This document shows positions 10,001 through 19,499 of a DNA stretch of 64,000 bases, piece after piece. Positions within the stretch are counted from its first letter, which is position 1. The number at the start of each line of letters is the position of its first letter. The stretch is from the NCBI GenBank assembly GCA_964035575.1, contig OZ037851.1:992001-1056000 (forward strand), in the 5' to 3' direction. Both the position numbers and the translations under genes were made by a program. The notes beneath the pieces were generated by a model, which had not been told where the DNA came from, searched no databases, and saw nothing but the letters and a program-made list of their open reading frames with translations. This DNA is from Rhynchopus sp. YZ270_cl-10. Lineage: Eukaryota > Euglenozoa > Diplonemea > Diplonemida > Diplonemidae.

Positions 10001-11014
10001 TGGGCGTTCTGTTCACTGCGCGAGACGCCTTCTGACGAACTTATCGACATCTTCCAAGAGGAGCTGGAGCAGAAGCAACGCAAATGCGGAGAATGGGACC
10101 TCGCAACGTGCCCCCTTCTGCAGTGCATGGCTGAGCTCTACTACGCCAAGGAGAACTACACTGAGGCTGCACGTCTCTTCACACGCATGCTGAAGATCTC
10201 AGACACACAGAACCTGCTCTTCCTTCTTGGGAACCTGTTCAAACCCGCCAGCCAACTGCAGGAACAGCAGATCAAAGAACGCAACCGGCTTGCTTCCGAC
10301 AAAGCAAGTGGCGACACGGCCCCAGCCTTTGCAGTGGTTCTGCTTCAACTTGGTGCAGTGCAGGAAGCGTCTGAGATGTGGGCCGATGCGGAGGCAACTT
10401 ACCTGCAAGCTAGAGCTGCCTTCGAGATAGCAAACCGACCCGACCACCCTGGGGTGTGTGCTGCTCTCAACGGCATCGGCCGTATTCTGTACAACTCCGG
10501 CATGTACGGAGACTCCCTCAGCTACTTCCACAAGACATTCGAAGTTGCCAGCGAACTAAAAGCAGTCCATTCAGAGAACCTTGTGCAGGCGACAGAGTAC
10601 ATCCGTGTCGTCAACAAACGGCTTGTCTCACTGGACTACCTGCTGGAGAGATATGAGGTGTGTACATTTTCCCCTACAGTATGTTTAAAGTTATCACAAA
10701 CCAACAGGTTCCTGGCAGCAGCGTGCAGTTCCCGGTGTATATTTAAGCATGGGGGAAGGGACGTGAAGAAGGGAAAAAAAGTGTCAAAACCCCCTTTTTT
10801 GGCTAGGTTTGGAGAATTACATCGTTTCCCCCTCTTGTTCTTGTGTTCCCACAAGAATTATCATGTTGTATTTCCCGAGGTTATTGGTTTTGCTTTGTGC
10901 CCTCCTTACTCCTTACCCCATTTTTTCTCACCATCTCCCTCTACCCCTTTTCCCAAGGGTCCTTCCATATTTTTTTCACTCTCTTTCTTTGTGTGTCCGC
11001 AGCTTCTGTTGTGA
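7001..11014 (+). CDS. Large TPR-repeat protein
   Basis: Exon 1 (7001-10657) encodes about 1219 residues. A GT-AG intron (10658-11002) with a phase-0 donor GAG|GTGTGT would add only LLL and a stop at 11012-11014. The intron length is a multiple of three, so an unspliced message would also stay open, and the 3' end is therefore uncertain. The first 330 residues are low-complexity and rich in P, S, T and K. The rest is helical with TPR-like hairpins, for example LYLLSAMYFCQIGYFGRAQ, LCMARVHDICGQIEQCLKEA, LALGSFYCAQKKYSSAQPLL, MAELYYAKENYTEAARLF and GIGRILYNSGMYGDSLSYF. Such proteins are usually scaffolds. No enzymatic domain is seen, and no orthologue can be named. Confidence 0.85.
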   Translation: MLPYEGIKARQHVTGHPESCRIRPHSKTWGASAGPAVSVVKTTKKVVPEQKHHTGLPKKRAVLLPMGPAIPSLPTTDNTIPISPPAFGLPTSPGNDPLPVSPMTSGAGVDDLAAGRPAPCFPPPRVMSPDKCASVAFSPKKDVLRITDKEETLPDARRNTVTLLDLTPAVPPPEVTRYNLKRIDLASAIPENNPVTLCLTPRFHCPRNVDCTQGSGPQEIPNFAQNPDGDVSGIDQALHFEVQTQKNEFFSELPRIDCFGTLFFTPSTRSGVVKCAAMVTDHACAIDLGTKENSNEPDFGFKQSDWLGFTITIQVKKAEKKTNFGRDWRTYNNKMTAPVGSVPVPPETHRTSPTLSPSASPKGFSQTQSQSFNTKKDSGPLHAFPPCNIALLRISADQKWNRDKAMLLTKHIVPWKVVTYLNEMRSLSDKRTPTEATSAMQVVQARVFDVLSLKDQDEFTTLTIDHEQRLKAIHSKETSYKSRKKIDFHGVNLLEDCQLLGKLHFASRKLENAKNTLLFCVALNEYYIGVENCFESYESATAWESDVEKFVLGLANADAVDRVETFGGENSLTERLTAWSSILTLLAVVLKHVGELEDSVTFLNQSYFLLGLVQRVSGEKTDTSELQVSINLQVAEIHLIRNNAADAKPVLVKLLQACGLPTVFPDEAEGVPAIEDMANSASDSQKLLTNNVPKDSNSQKVSDLYLLSAMYFCQIGYFGRAQANLMQCLKLRQQDKSNSGQDAVSLAEVHLCMARVHDICGQIEQCLKEATEAAEILSARRSELGNNTSKLDELQAVSTLYVFALVTLGFAHTTKGKYSATLPLLEKARNVSAVTAAGVSRVMQPFGACASLALGSFYCAQKKYSSAQPLLESAFQAFAHSFGRAHYLTAVSEAVYAYVLFNISYDPTLLVKHPKAEKSQKLEEHGKHLDYIVHAQYSLMQAINERSELHSLVYEVLGEVYAKRDVAKCLAPLLRSYDIVRTLNGAEKELRPSKIMSQLCWAFCSLRETPSDELIDIFQEELEQKQRKCGEWDLATCPLLQCMAELYYAKENYTEAARLFTRMLKISDTQNLLFLLGNLFKPASQLQEQQIKERNRLASDKASGDTAPAFAVVLLQLGAVQEASEMWADAEATYLQARAAFEIANRPDHPGVCAALNGIGRILYNSGMYGDSLSYFHKTFEVASELKAVHSENLVQATEYIRVVNKRLVSLDYLLERYEVCTFSPTVCLKLSQTNRFLAAACSSRCIFKHGGRDVKKGKKVSKPPFLARFGELHRFPLLFLCSHKNYHVVFPEVIGFALCPPYSLPHFFSPSPSTPFPKGPSIFFSLSFFVCPQLLL

Positions 11015-11288
11015 TTTCACGATATCAATGCTGGAAAAAAGTATATGTGAGATCAGAGTTTTTAATGTCTGATCTCTGCCACACTCTTTATGGATGAGGT
11101 TGTGCCGTTGTGTACAGCATCCCGCCTTTCAAAAGGTAATATTGTTTTGTTCAAGAACCCCTGTTTGTGTTTTGATGTATTTTTTTTGTCGGTGCAGCAA
11201 AGAAAAAAAAGGATCCGAATACGTTTTTTAGACAACGCCAATTCTCCTCTACACACGCCATTGTTTACCAACAGCTACACACATTATT

Positions 11289-11993
11289 ATGTTGCGCCTG
11301 ACAGTGGGGCGCAAAGTATTTATAGCATGCACTGCGCGAGCACAAAGTGGCAGCACCACCAACAACAACAATGCCAGCAGCAACAGTACTTCAGTGTCCG
11401 ATGGACTAGACGATCTTCTCAATAGCTTGAAAACCACATCATCACGACTCAGCAGCACCCACCAAAGTCACCGTGCAGCCCAACGTCCAGTGTACGAGGC
11501 TGCCCAGCGCGCCTGTGCTCTGTGCGGTGAAAACAAACCCGCACCAATCATGGAGGAGATGGGAGCTGGCAGTGGGTTTTACCGGTGCAAGTATGTATCT
11601 TTCACTTTACTTTACTCAAGCAACACTACCTAGGCGTGCTGGTAGGTGTATAGATTATCCAGAATATTTGTCATAACGCACGGTCTGTGGGACCAGGCCA
11701 AGCAAACCAAAAAACCGAAAATTTCGCATTTTGTTTCCTTCCACAATTTCATTTACAGGTCGGGACACGAAACCATGTCCTGCGCACCCGAGCGACGTCC
11801 ACAGTGGATGAACAGGCAGGCCAAGGAATCCTCGCAGCGGGAGGAGGCTGAGAAGAAACGACTACGAGGGGAGGCAGCCGCACTAGAGCCACCACGCCCT
11901 GAGGGAGGGCTGGGTGTGCGAGCTGTCGAAGAGCTGGTTAAGCGGCGGAGCCGCAAACGCGACGGCCTTACAAACTGGCGGGGCAAACGCTAG
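11289..11993 (+). CDS. Small C2HC zinc protein, probably mitochondrial (two exons)
   Basis: Exons 11289-11590 and 11759-11993 join in frame to 178 residues across a 168-bp intron (donor GTATGT, acceptor TTTACAG). The N-terminus MLRLTVGRKVFIACTARAQS is basic and hydrophobic, like a mitochondrial presequence, and is followed by an N/S-rich linker. The core has C-x2-C (CALC), then after about 20 residues C-x3-H-x4-C (CKSGHETMSC, created by the splice). This looks like a single zinc site. The C-terminal third is a charged helix rich in E, K and R, ending NWRGKR. No family is recognised. A mitoribosome-associated role is possible but only a guess. Confidence 0.75.
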
Positions 11994-12133
11994 ACACCTA
12001 CGACACACTTCTTGCAGAGTCCTTTACCGGCCCTGCACCTACCCAACCCCCACGCCGACATAGAATAGAAACAACCCTACACGCTTTTCCTTCAATCATT
12101 TCTTTCCCACAATTCCGAACCAGGGTAGACATA

Positions 12134-13111
12134 ATGGAAGATGTGGTGATAGTTGGTGGGGGGATTATTGGTGCGGCGACGTCGTATTATTTGCGGAAAC
12201 GTGGGGTGTCGGCGACAATAATTGAGAAGTGCCGGGTGGCGTGCCATAGCAGTGGGAAGGCGGGGGGGTTTCTTGCGAAGGAGTGGTGCGACTCATCGAA
12301 GGCGGGCAGGCTTGCGCATATGTCATTTGCCCTGCACGCTGCGATTCGCAGTGAAAGCAGCAACAATAGCCGCGACCTTGGATACCGTAATGTAGACGTT
12401 GTACAAGGAGACGAATCCTTGGGCACACCAGAAAACTGCGCACAGGTACACCCCCTCCTCCTTACAGAGTACCTCGTAGGCGATACAGAGGTGGTATGCG
12501 GGGATGTTGTCGGTGTCATCTCTCAGGACGGACGCGTCACTGCTGTCACCCTAGCAGATGGCACGCAACGTTCCTGTAGTACAGTCAGCTTCTGTTTGGG
12601 TGCATGGAGCCACAAGCTTGCCAAGATCTTTCCGGAAAACTCATTCCCTTCCAAGACATGGGATGGTGGCCACAACCATGTTGTTCTCAACAATGTGTCA
12701 CTCCCTGCGGAAATGATCTTCACTGAGTGCGGTTCATTTGAGGTGTACCCAAGGCCAGACAACAAGGTCTATGTCTGTTCGGACAAACGCGACCCGGTGT
12801 CGGTCCTTCCTGACAACCCGGACGACCTGCAGCCGACAGACAAGGATGTGAGCGAAATGGTTGAGAAGGCGACACGTCTTAGAGGTGCGATAGCGAAGGG
12901 CAACATTGCCAGCTCCGGCCTATGCTGCCTTCCCATCTACAAAGGGCGTGATCCCTGCATCGGACCTGTGAAAGGTACAACGAACTGCTTCATGAGCTGC
13001 GGTCACAGCTGCTGGGGTATCCTCAACGGGCCGGGCACAGGGAAGGTGCTCGCAGATCTTATAATAGATGGGAAAACGGACGAAATAGACCTCAATGATT
13101 TTAGGCCTTGA
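12134..13111 (+). CDS. FAD-dependent oxidoreductase, DAO fold
   Basis: This intronless ORF has 325 residues. The N-terminus VVIVGGGIIGAATSYYLRKR is the Rossmann dinucleotide-binding motif GxGxxG, with the acidic end of strand 2 at IIEKC. It continues SSGKAGGFLAKEWCD, a signature I associate with the TDA3/FOXRED-like subgroup of DAO-fold oxidoreductases. Near the C-terminus, CFMSCGHSCWGILNGPGTGKVLADLI fits the second FAD-contact region of the fold (G-H-...-G...GP.TGK..A.LI). The substrate is unknown. Yeast TDA3 is linked to endosome-to-Golgi traffic, but that role should not be transferred without more evidence. The ATG at 12134 opens directly onto the first strand. Confidence 0.88.
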   Translation: MEDVVIVGGGIIGAATSYYLRKRGVSATIIEKCRVACHSSGKAGGFLAKEWCDSSKAGRLAHMSFALHAAIRSESSNNSRDLGYRNVDVVQGDESLGTPENCAQVHPLLLTEYLVGDTEVVCGDVVGVISQDGRVTAVTLADGTQRSCSTVSFCLGAWSHKLAKIFPENSFPSKTWDGGHNHVVLNNVSLPAEMIFTECGSFEVYPRPDNKVYVCSDKRDPVSVLPDNPDDLQPTDKDVSEMVEKATRLRGAIAKGNIASSGLCCLPIYKGRDPCIGPVKGTTNCFMSCGHSCWGILNGPGTGKVLADLIIDGKTDEIDLNDFRP

Positions 13112-13426
13112 AAAAAAAAGAAGTTTTGCTGTCATTGAGGCAGATCTCTTTATAGCTGAATAAGATGCTGGGAATGGGGGAAAAGGGGGGTTACCATAGG
13201 ATATCTTCAAGACCGTAAAAAAAGAGGCATTTTTGAAGTTCTTTCCCCTTCGTCTAAAGTTTTCTTGGATACCGTCACATCTCCAATCACTCTGTGTCAG
13301 CACCCATACACATACACACACCCCGCTCCCCACTCTTTTCCCCCCACTTTAATCCCCTCTTCACTTTAATTAGTTGTATTTTTCCTGCTGTTTCTACCCC
13401 GCGAACCCCGCTTTTTTCTTTAAAAG
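13112..13426. other. Short intergenic gap
   Basis: T-rich DNA with a CA-rich stretch near 13303-13322. No gene, repeat or RNA is recognised. Confidence 0.5.
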
Positions 13427-14119
13427 ATGGGAAACTGCAGCAGCGAGACTGTGCCGCAGGGTGGGTATAATAAGAAGGCGAATTTCGCGAAGTGCAGGAA
13501 GCACTTGACAAAGCTGAGTGGGAGCCAATTGAAGGACTTGAAGGCGAGCGAAATGACGGCAGAGATGTTCCCTGAGGGGAAGACCCCGGAGCGGACGACG
13601 TTTCGCGACTTTTATTGGTTTTGCACTGTTTATCAGATGCAACGCAGCTGGTCGGAACTGCAACAGGATTGGTACTCAAACTCTTTCATGAAGAAGGACG
13701 GGAAGATGCATGCTACCATCAACGATGTTAGCTCGGCGATCAACATTTCCGAGAACCACTGCGTGGAGGACCTGAGACGCTATGAGGAATGCTGCCACAA
13801 CGCGAGTTGGAGACGTGCCCTTCGTTTGTACCTCATCAAGCAAGGGGTGCGCCTTACCTTTGACTGGGAACCCACCGACGCGGTTCAGGAGCGTGCACAC
13901 CGCAAAATGGGTCTTTTCCTTGAAGGATACAAGTTCACCTTCACCTTCGTGGACCCAACTGGATACCTCGCAAGCATCCCCTCCTCCTCCACCCTCAACA
14001 CCCTCACCACGCGTACCGCTTCCTACCATGCTTCCTCCGCCTCCTTCGTCTCCAGCAGAGCGAGAAGTGTACAAGATGATGCCTCTTCCGGAGCTGACAG
14101 CAGTGCAGAGGGAAAGTAA
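13427..14119 (+). CDS. Unknown protein with MGNCSS lipidation motif
   Basis: This intronless ORF has 230 residues. It begins MGNCSSE: Gly2 with Ser at position 6 fits N-myristoylation, and Cys4 is a likely palmitoylation site. The product is therefore probably anchored to the inner face of a membrane. The middle (residues 20-180) is a compact, mixed-charge domain with conserved-looking aromatic residues (TTFRDFYWFCTVYQMQRSWS). The last 45 residues are a Ser-rich disordered tail. No domain is recognised. The start is at a good position just after a T-rich leader. Confidence 0.75.
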   Translation: MGNCSSETVPQGGYNKKANFAKCRKHLTKLSGSQLKDLKASEMTAEMFPEGKTPERTTFRDFYWFCTVYQMQRSWSELQQDWYSNSFMKKDGKMHATINDVSSAINISENHCVEDLRRYEECCHNASWRRALRLYLIKQGVRLTFDWEPTDAVQERAHRKMGLFLEGYKFTFTFVDPTGYLASIPSSSTLNTLTTRTASYHASSASFVSSRARSVQDDASSGADSSAEGK

Positions 14120-14456
14120 AAAATGGAACATTAAAAAAAGGAAATGGGAAGAGGGAAATGATTGGGCCCTTCAAATAGCGAGGGGGTCAAATGTGAAATG
14201 CCTGTTAATCACAGACCTGGGAAGGGGGGTTGCAGGGGAAGGGGGGGGGGGTTTTTTTTTTTGTGTTGTTTCTACAGCGAGTCATAGGAGATTATTTGAG
14301 GGGGAGGAGGAGGGAAAAAAAGGGGCAGAATAGAATCACCAGTTCACAATTTTTTAAGGAAATTTTAATGAAAGGTGATTTTTTTTGTTCTGTGGGTTAT
14401 CTATCTATCTCTTTTTTTTTCTCTCTCTCACTCTCTGTTTTTCTTCTTCTTCTTCT

Positions 14457-14494
<38 letters not shown>

Positions 14495-14502
14495 GTTGTG
14501 CG
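14120..14502. other. Low-complexity gap with long T run
   Basis: G-rich patches (14240-14250) and a CT-rich tract run into about 33 T residues (14460-14492). It is then interrupted by the hAT copy at 14503. No gene is seen. Confidence 0.6.
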
Positions 14503-15394
14503 CAGGGTTTCCGCGTTCTTCCGGTGTTTTCGAAGGGGGCGGACGAGTTTTTTCCCCCCCCCAAAAAAATTTTTTTTACTAGTGCTTAACACAATACAGG
14601 TCGAGCCCGGCGCGCTTCGCGCGCCGGGTCGGGGGCCTCCGGCGGAGTTGTCTCGCCTCACGGTCTTTCGTGAGACACAACAGGTGAGAAACTCACGTTA
14701 CGAGATACTCGAAAACAAAGCGTGGCGGGTGGTGGAATAAGCGCTCAGCTGTGCTTGTACCCACAGGAAGAGTGAACAAGAGACGGAGTAACGTCCTCAT
14801 CTGAGGGTACTCGGTGTCACCTTCCTCATTGAGCTCAACATACATCAGAACGTCATGAAGAGTTGTCATTGAGGTGCACACCCTCAACGCCGACTTGAGC
14901 TCTTGCCACTCTGCCAACAGGTCACTGAATTCAACCCCCTGCACAATACTGGCTGTCTGGAACTGCTTCCGTTCAGCGGTGTCGCTGTACACCGGCTTCA
15001 GCGCATCCCCGCCCACGACATCGTGATGCATGTAGGCCAGTTTGTGGGGGGTGAAGAACTGGTCGTACAATCTGCCTAGCTGTTCAATGCTGTACTCCGT
15101 GCGCAAACCCGCAAAGGGTTTGAGGGGAATGATAGAGGGGGATACCATAAGTGCGGCCGCAGATCTGCGCGACGCCAAAGAGGGGAGGCCTTTATTTTTC
15201 TATACGGGGTGGGGTGCGTCCCCTGCGGGGCCGCACCCCACTCGTCCACTTTACAATGTACCCCGGGCCCTCTCCCCACCCATTTTTCCCACTCCCCGGA
15301 TGAACTTCGTCCGGACGAACTTCGTCCGGCAGTTTTTTTTTTTTTTCCCCCTACCGGACGAACTTCGTCCGATTTTTGGGTCGCGGAAACACTG
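14503..15394 (-). mobile_element. hAT-family transposon, non-autonomous copy 2
   Basis: This 892-bp element begins CAGGGTTTCCGCG and ends CGCGGAAACACTG. It is flanked by a perfect 8-bp duplication, GTTGTGCG (14495-14502 and 15395-15402). It is nearly identical to copy 1 but inverted, so the two are recent relatives. It has the same subterminal CGGACGAACTTCGTCCG palindromes and the same GGCGCGCTTCGCGCGCC hairpin near 14610. It landed just at the start of a class A hairpin element (15402-15431). Confidence 0.93.
14693..15178 (-). pseudogene. hAT transposase C-terminal fragment, copy 2
   Basis: This 161-codon open frame is almost the same as the 137-codon frame in copy 1, with differences such as SYMHHD/AYMHHD and RTSLRLL/RTLLRLL. 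It is longer because the upstream stop of copy 1 is a lysine codon here. It contains the dimerisation motif YPQMRTLLRLLFTLPVGTSTAERLF but lacks the catalytic core. It may have been captured when a larger element was internally deleted. Confidence 0.7.
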
Positions 15395-15401
15395 GTTGTG
15401 C

Positions 15402-15431
15402 GTGCCTTGCGTCAGTAGAGGCGTTTTGTAC
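15402..15431 (+). repeat. Hairpin element, class A, at a hAT insertion point
   Basis: GTGC pairs with GTAC and GCGTC with GGCGT around the loop AGTAGA. The tail is ATTCAACTTTATCTCCCC. The hAT copy's 8-bp target duplication ends at its first base. Confidence 0.6.
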
Positions 15432-15720
15432 ATTCAACTTTATCTCCCCTTTTAGAAAGGTGTTGTTTTTTCATACAAGCAGAAAAATTATTATAAAAAA
15501 AGCAATAAAAACCAATACCAGCTCGCAAAAAAAGGACAAAGAAAGAAAGTCTTCAGATATTAAGTACCAAGCCCACCTCGGTGGGTGATGGTGCACCAAA
15601 AACAAACAAACAAACAAACAAAAAAAAAAAAAAGCGAGATGTGTTTTGCAGGTTTCAATAAAATCCTCAAACCACATCAGTTTCCCCCTCCTATTGTTTC
15701 AGTTTAGAGATGGGTGATAT

Positions 15721-15751
15721 GTGCCTGCATCCTGGAGATGTCGGGGGTATC
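15721..15751 (+). repeat. Hairpin element, class A variant
   Basis: It begins GTGCCTGC. CATC (15728-15731) pairs with GATG (15737-15740) over the loop CTGGA, and the outer stem is weak. The tail CAACCTTCCTTTTCC matches the family tail. Confidence 0.45.
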
Positions 15752-16590
15752 AACCTTCCTTTTCCCCAGATTCCCTCCTCCTCCTCCCCCCCTTTTTTTA
15801 CTTTTCCGTTTCTTTCAGATTTCTTTTTCTTAATTTTTCTTCAAAAAATACGTTTTATTTCTACAAAATTTTATGTTGTTTCCGCACGTGTTATTTCTTT
15901 TTTCACCCCCACCGCCCCCGCCCCCTCCTCTTCCCCTTTTTTTTTCAGGAAAATCACTGGGTAATAGAGAAGACTGTTAGGAGGCAAATTTGTCACATTG
16001 TGTTGCTGAACTGCACATTGTACAATACACCTTTCCAACAGGATTTTTTTTTTGTTTTTGTTTTGATCGGATGTATGTGCACGAGAAACACATTCATTTC
16101 TCAAGTTTTTCTCTTGTGTTGCTGTCAATACCCCCCTGAGGTTTTCCTCCCCTCCCTTCCCCTCCCAAAGGTGTTTTGTACTATGACAAAAAAAAAAAAT
16201 TAGTGGCAAACGTCTTGTGGGTGTTTAAAAAAGAAAAAAACCCCTCCCCTTTGGCCTATTAGGTCTAAAGATTAAGCCAAGCATAATAAAGGCAATCCAC
16301 ACACCAAAACAAACCCACCACGCAAATCGTCATTTTCCCACGATTCTGTTTTCTTTCCTGTTGTCAGCGTAGTCTCTCCCTCCTCCCTTCTCCCTATCCC
16401 CCCATAAAAAAAAAAAGGAAAACACGAAAAAGAATAAAGAAAAAGAGAAAAAAAAACCTGGATAATTTTAAAACCATTCTTCTACCAGAAAGTGGTTTTC
16501 TTACCGACTTTCGTCTACCCATCTTCCCCTCATCCAAATGCGATGAGAGGCACATTCATCTTTTCAAGTTTTTTTTCTCTTTTTTAAATG

Positions 16591-16621
16591 GGTGACCAAG
16601 CGCGAGAGGCTTAGGTTCATC
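16591..16621 (+). repeat. Hairpin element, class B
   Basis: GGTGACCAAGC pairs with GCTTAGGTTCATC, leaving two single-base bulges on the 3' side and a loop GCGAGAG. It is followed by TTGCCATTTTTTTT. It is one of the best-paired members and defines class B. Confidence 0.7.
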
Positions 16622-17251
16622 TTGCCATTTTTTTTTGTTTTTTTTTGAACTCTTTAATATTTTGCTCTCTTGCAAAGTGTGTCACTCGCCTCACTTGCGG
16701 TCATGTTCCCCTTGCAGATTTATGTTTTTTTTCTCTCTCTTTTTGGTCCCTGATGTATTTCTTATGTCTTAGGAAAAGAAAGTACACGAAATAGTTAGGG
16801 AAAATAGGGAGATTTCGACCTCTCTACAAGTTCCCTTGTGAATGTGAAAATAATCATATTGTTCTGGCTAATTGTATCTGTGCCTTCCGTCGAGCAAAAC
16901 AAGAGGCATTGGCCAACATGGAGTGCAGATCAAATAAAAGTGTAAAAAAGGGGGGAAAAAACATAAACTGTAACCCCCTCCCTCCCTCCCGTTCAAAGCG
17001 TATTTTGTTTCTTTCTTTTTTATTTTTTAAAAAACACTCACGTCATAAAAAAATCATAGCCAAATATTATCAGTGACGAGGTTTTATGACGAAAACACAA
17101 CGTAATTTCAACTTCCCCCCTTTACCGAGCTCTAACTTATCCCCTCCCACCCTACAAAAAAAGTGCATGACGTCAAAATACAAATGTAATGGGTGTAGAA
17201 AGTATGTGACAAAAATGAAAAAAAAAGGGCGATGATGATTTTCACAGGGCG

Positions 17252-17267
17252 TTCGCCCCGGGGCGAA
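17252..17267. repeat. Perfect 16-bp palindrome
   Basis: TTCGCCCC is followed directly by GGGGCGAA. The half-site matches the TIR of the TA-flanked element at 42740-44222 (CTTATTCGCCCCC). It may be the scar of two fused ends, or chance. Confidence 0.5.
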
Positions 17268-17279
17268 TAAAATTGTTTT

Positions 17280-17646
17280 TTGTTAAATAGGATCTCAGTA
17301 GTGCGCCTCAGCCCCGAAAGTGGGTCAATAAGTATTCACATTTTTTTTGGGCCTATCTCAGCCAGTGGGGTCGATGGGAAAATGGACAAAATTTATACAA
17401 GTGAACAACGCTCTAGTACCCTCACAACAGAGGTGTCGTCACTCACCATGTTCCCACCTTACCCATGGACGGGTTCTTGCACAGGAATGGAAAGCGTCCA
17501 AGCATTTCCTCAAAATAGTAGCGTTTGCCTCGGCGCTTCTCATTTTTCACAATGTGGTTATGCCGAACACTTTTCGATCGCGGAAGTTCCGTACCGTGTC
17601 TGCGGCGTTGCCAAGGCAAGGAAGCACTAAAGGAGTACCGGCTTAA
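17280..17646 (+). other. GC-richer island with overlapping ORFs, unrecognised
   Basis: Two overlapping frames (116 and 99 codons) are open in a patch whose base composition is closer to genes than to its surroundings. Neither product resembles a known family (one ends FRSRKFRTVSAALPRQGS). It may be a decayed transposon or gene. Confidence 0.25.
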
Positions 17647-18838
17647 AAAACATTTCTTTTGGAACTAAAATTTTTTTCATCATGGGGGAGAATAAATGAT
17701 GGCACCCTGTATTTTTTTTTTACAAAAAAAAAGTACGTTTTTCTCCCCCTTGGTCACGTACGTCACGTTAACACGAAGAAAAAAAAAAACATAAAAAGTA
17801 CGCGACGTACTTTCTACATCCATACAATGTATTCCGAATAAATTTTGTTCTTTTTTTTTTTTTTTGTTCCAACCCCAGTTAGATGCCTTGTATATTCATC
17901 TTTCATTTTATTTTTTTTTTAAATGGTTCTTTATTTTAAGATGTGGGTATGTGAGGCTCGTTCATCTTTCAAACATTTATTTTTTTTTTCATCTTTATTT
18001 TCCGCAACAAACGCCAACGGGAAACTGTCCCCTTCCCTTTGGTTTTGGTCCACATCAGGACCTGCCCTTCAATTTCCCCCCTCCCCTCCCCTCCCCTCCC
18101 CCCTTCCACACCACCGTTCTATTTCAGTTACTCATCATTCGTTCAGACCTATTTATGGTGAGAGAAGAGGCTAGGGTTTCACCTTTTCCCCAACTTTTCT
18201 CTTTTTCTTCTTCTCTTTTTTTTTTCTTTTTTCCACTATGTTTTTTACCTATTTGTACACGGTAGTGTATGCGATGAGACAACCACCTTGAGATAACTGT
18301 TTTTTTGCGTCGATTTTCTCTCGTTTTTTTTTTTTTTTCAACATGGTGGTTGTTGATAGATACAAAAGGTAAAATGGTGAGACCAACGTTTTTTTTTCCC
18401 GTTGTTTCGTCTCTGCCAACGATCTCGAGAAGAGGCACCAATATTGCGATCCAGGGGAGGGTGCAACACTGTTTCTTTTTCTATTGGTCACAGTGCCGCC
18501 TTTTTCACCCTCTCCGTTCCTCCCAGCGCGCGCTTCGGGACTTTGCCCCCCCCTCTTCCCCACTTCTTTTCAACCGTCCACAAACATTTTAGAAAAAAAA
18601 AAAGTTTACACACCTAAACAGGCTCGGGTTATTCAGAAAATTTTTTAATATTTAGCGTGAGTACCAAAACATCAGAAAAAAAATGGCAGAGTTCCTGAAT
18701 GTCACATCACCACCATGCTCTCGGGGGAGATGTTGTCGTTCTATAAACATGCAAGCCTTCTCTATCGGGACAATGTTTGTACAGAGCTCTGTGTTAAACC
18801 TTTTTGTCGCAAGAAATTTATTTCCTAAATGAAATTTG

Positions 18839-18857
18839 GTGTGCCCGTGAGGCACGT
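18839..18857 (+). repeat. Short hairpin element
   Basis: GTGTGCC pairs over 7 bp with GGCACGT, with two G-T pairs, around the loop CGTGA. Confidence 0.5.
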
Positions 18858-18899
18858 TTCTTTTACGTTCTCTTTTCGAACTTTTCACTCATCATTTTA

Positions 18900-18931
18900 G
18901 GTGACGAAGCAACGAGAGGCTTAGGGTCATC
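18900..18931 (+). repeat. Hairpin element, class B
   Basis: GGTGAC pairs with GTCATC and AAGC with GCTT around the loop AACGAGAG. Compared with the 16591 copy both strands of the stem have changed yet still pair. TAGAATTTTTTTTC follows. Confidence 0.7.
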
Positions 18932-19377
18932 TAGAATTTTTTTTCTTTTTTCTTTTTTCTTTCTTCTTTTTCTTTTTGGCCAAGAGGTTTCCTCTTCACG
19001 GCCAGGTACTCAATGGGAGCGTATTGTGAGTAATAAAAATACCAACACAGAATATATATCACACACTTTACGCACAAACAAAAAATCGGGCGCCAGAGAG
19101 CGTGCATATGGAACGACCGATGAAAGGGGTTCCATGACCTCAATAAAGGAAGAAGTATTGCGTGCACATATATTGCTTTTCGACGAGAGGAGGCGAGGGG
19201 GATGAGGGGGGAAATGTATCCTCCACCCTTCTCCTTCCCCCTCCCACCCCTCTCCCAATCTGAGAACGATAAACGAACACCACAACTCGATTATTTATTA
19301 TTCCATGCAATTTCTTAATTCTTTTTTGAGGAGGAGGATTTGTCCGCACGTTATCAAACCCCAATTTTTTTAAAAAA

Positions 19378-19404
19378 AATGTGGTAACGAGGCTTACGTT
19401 CATT
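19378..19404 (+). repeat. Hairpin element, class B variant
   Basis: AATG pairs with CATT and GTAA with TTAC around the loop CGAGGC. The tail is TCTAACTTATTTC. Confidence 0.55.
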
Positions 19405-19480
19405 TCTAACTTATTTCTTTTTAAAATACTGCATGTAGACAGCGATGAATCATGACCCACCTTACCCGCCCCCCGAGATT

Positions 19481-19499
19481 ATGTGCCCATGATGCACAT
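19481..19499 (+). repeat. Short hairpin element
   Basis: ATGTGC pairs perfectly with GCACAT. The tail CCATCTTTTCAATTTTTC resembles the class B tail. Confidence 0.55.

Noticed and set aside
5532-15394. A 9.9-kb composite transposon carrying four genes between inverted hAT copies
   Set aside because: Each copy has a complete, different 8-bp target duplication, so they inserted separately.
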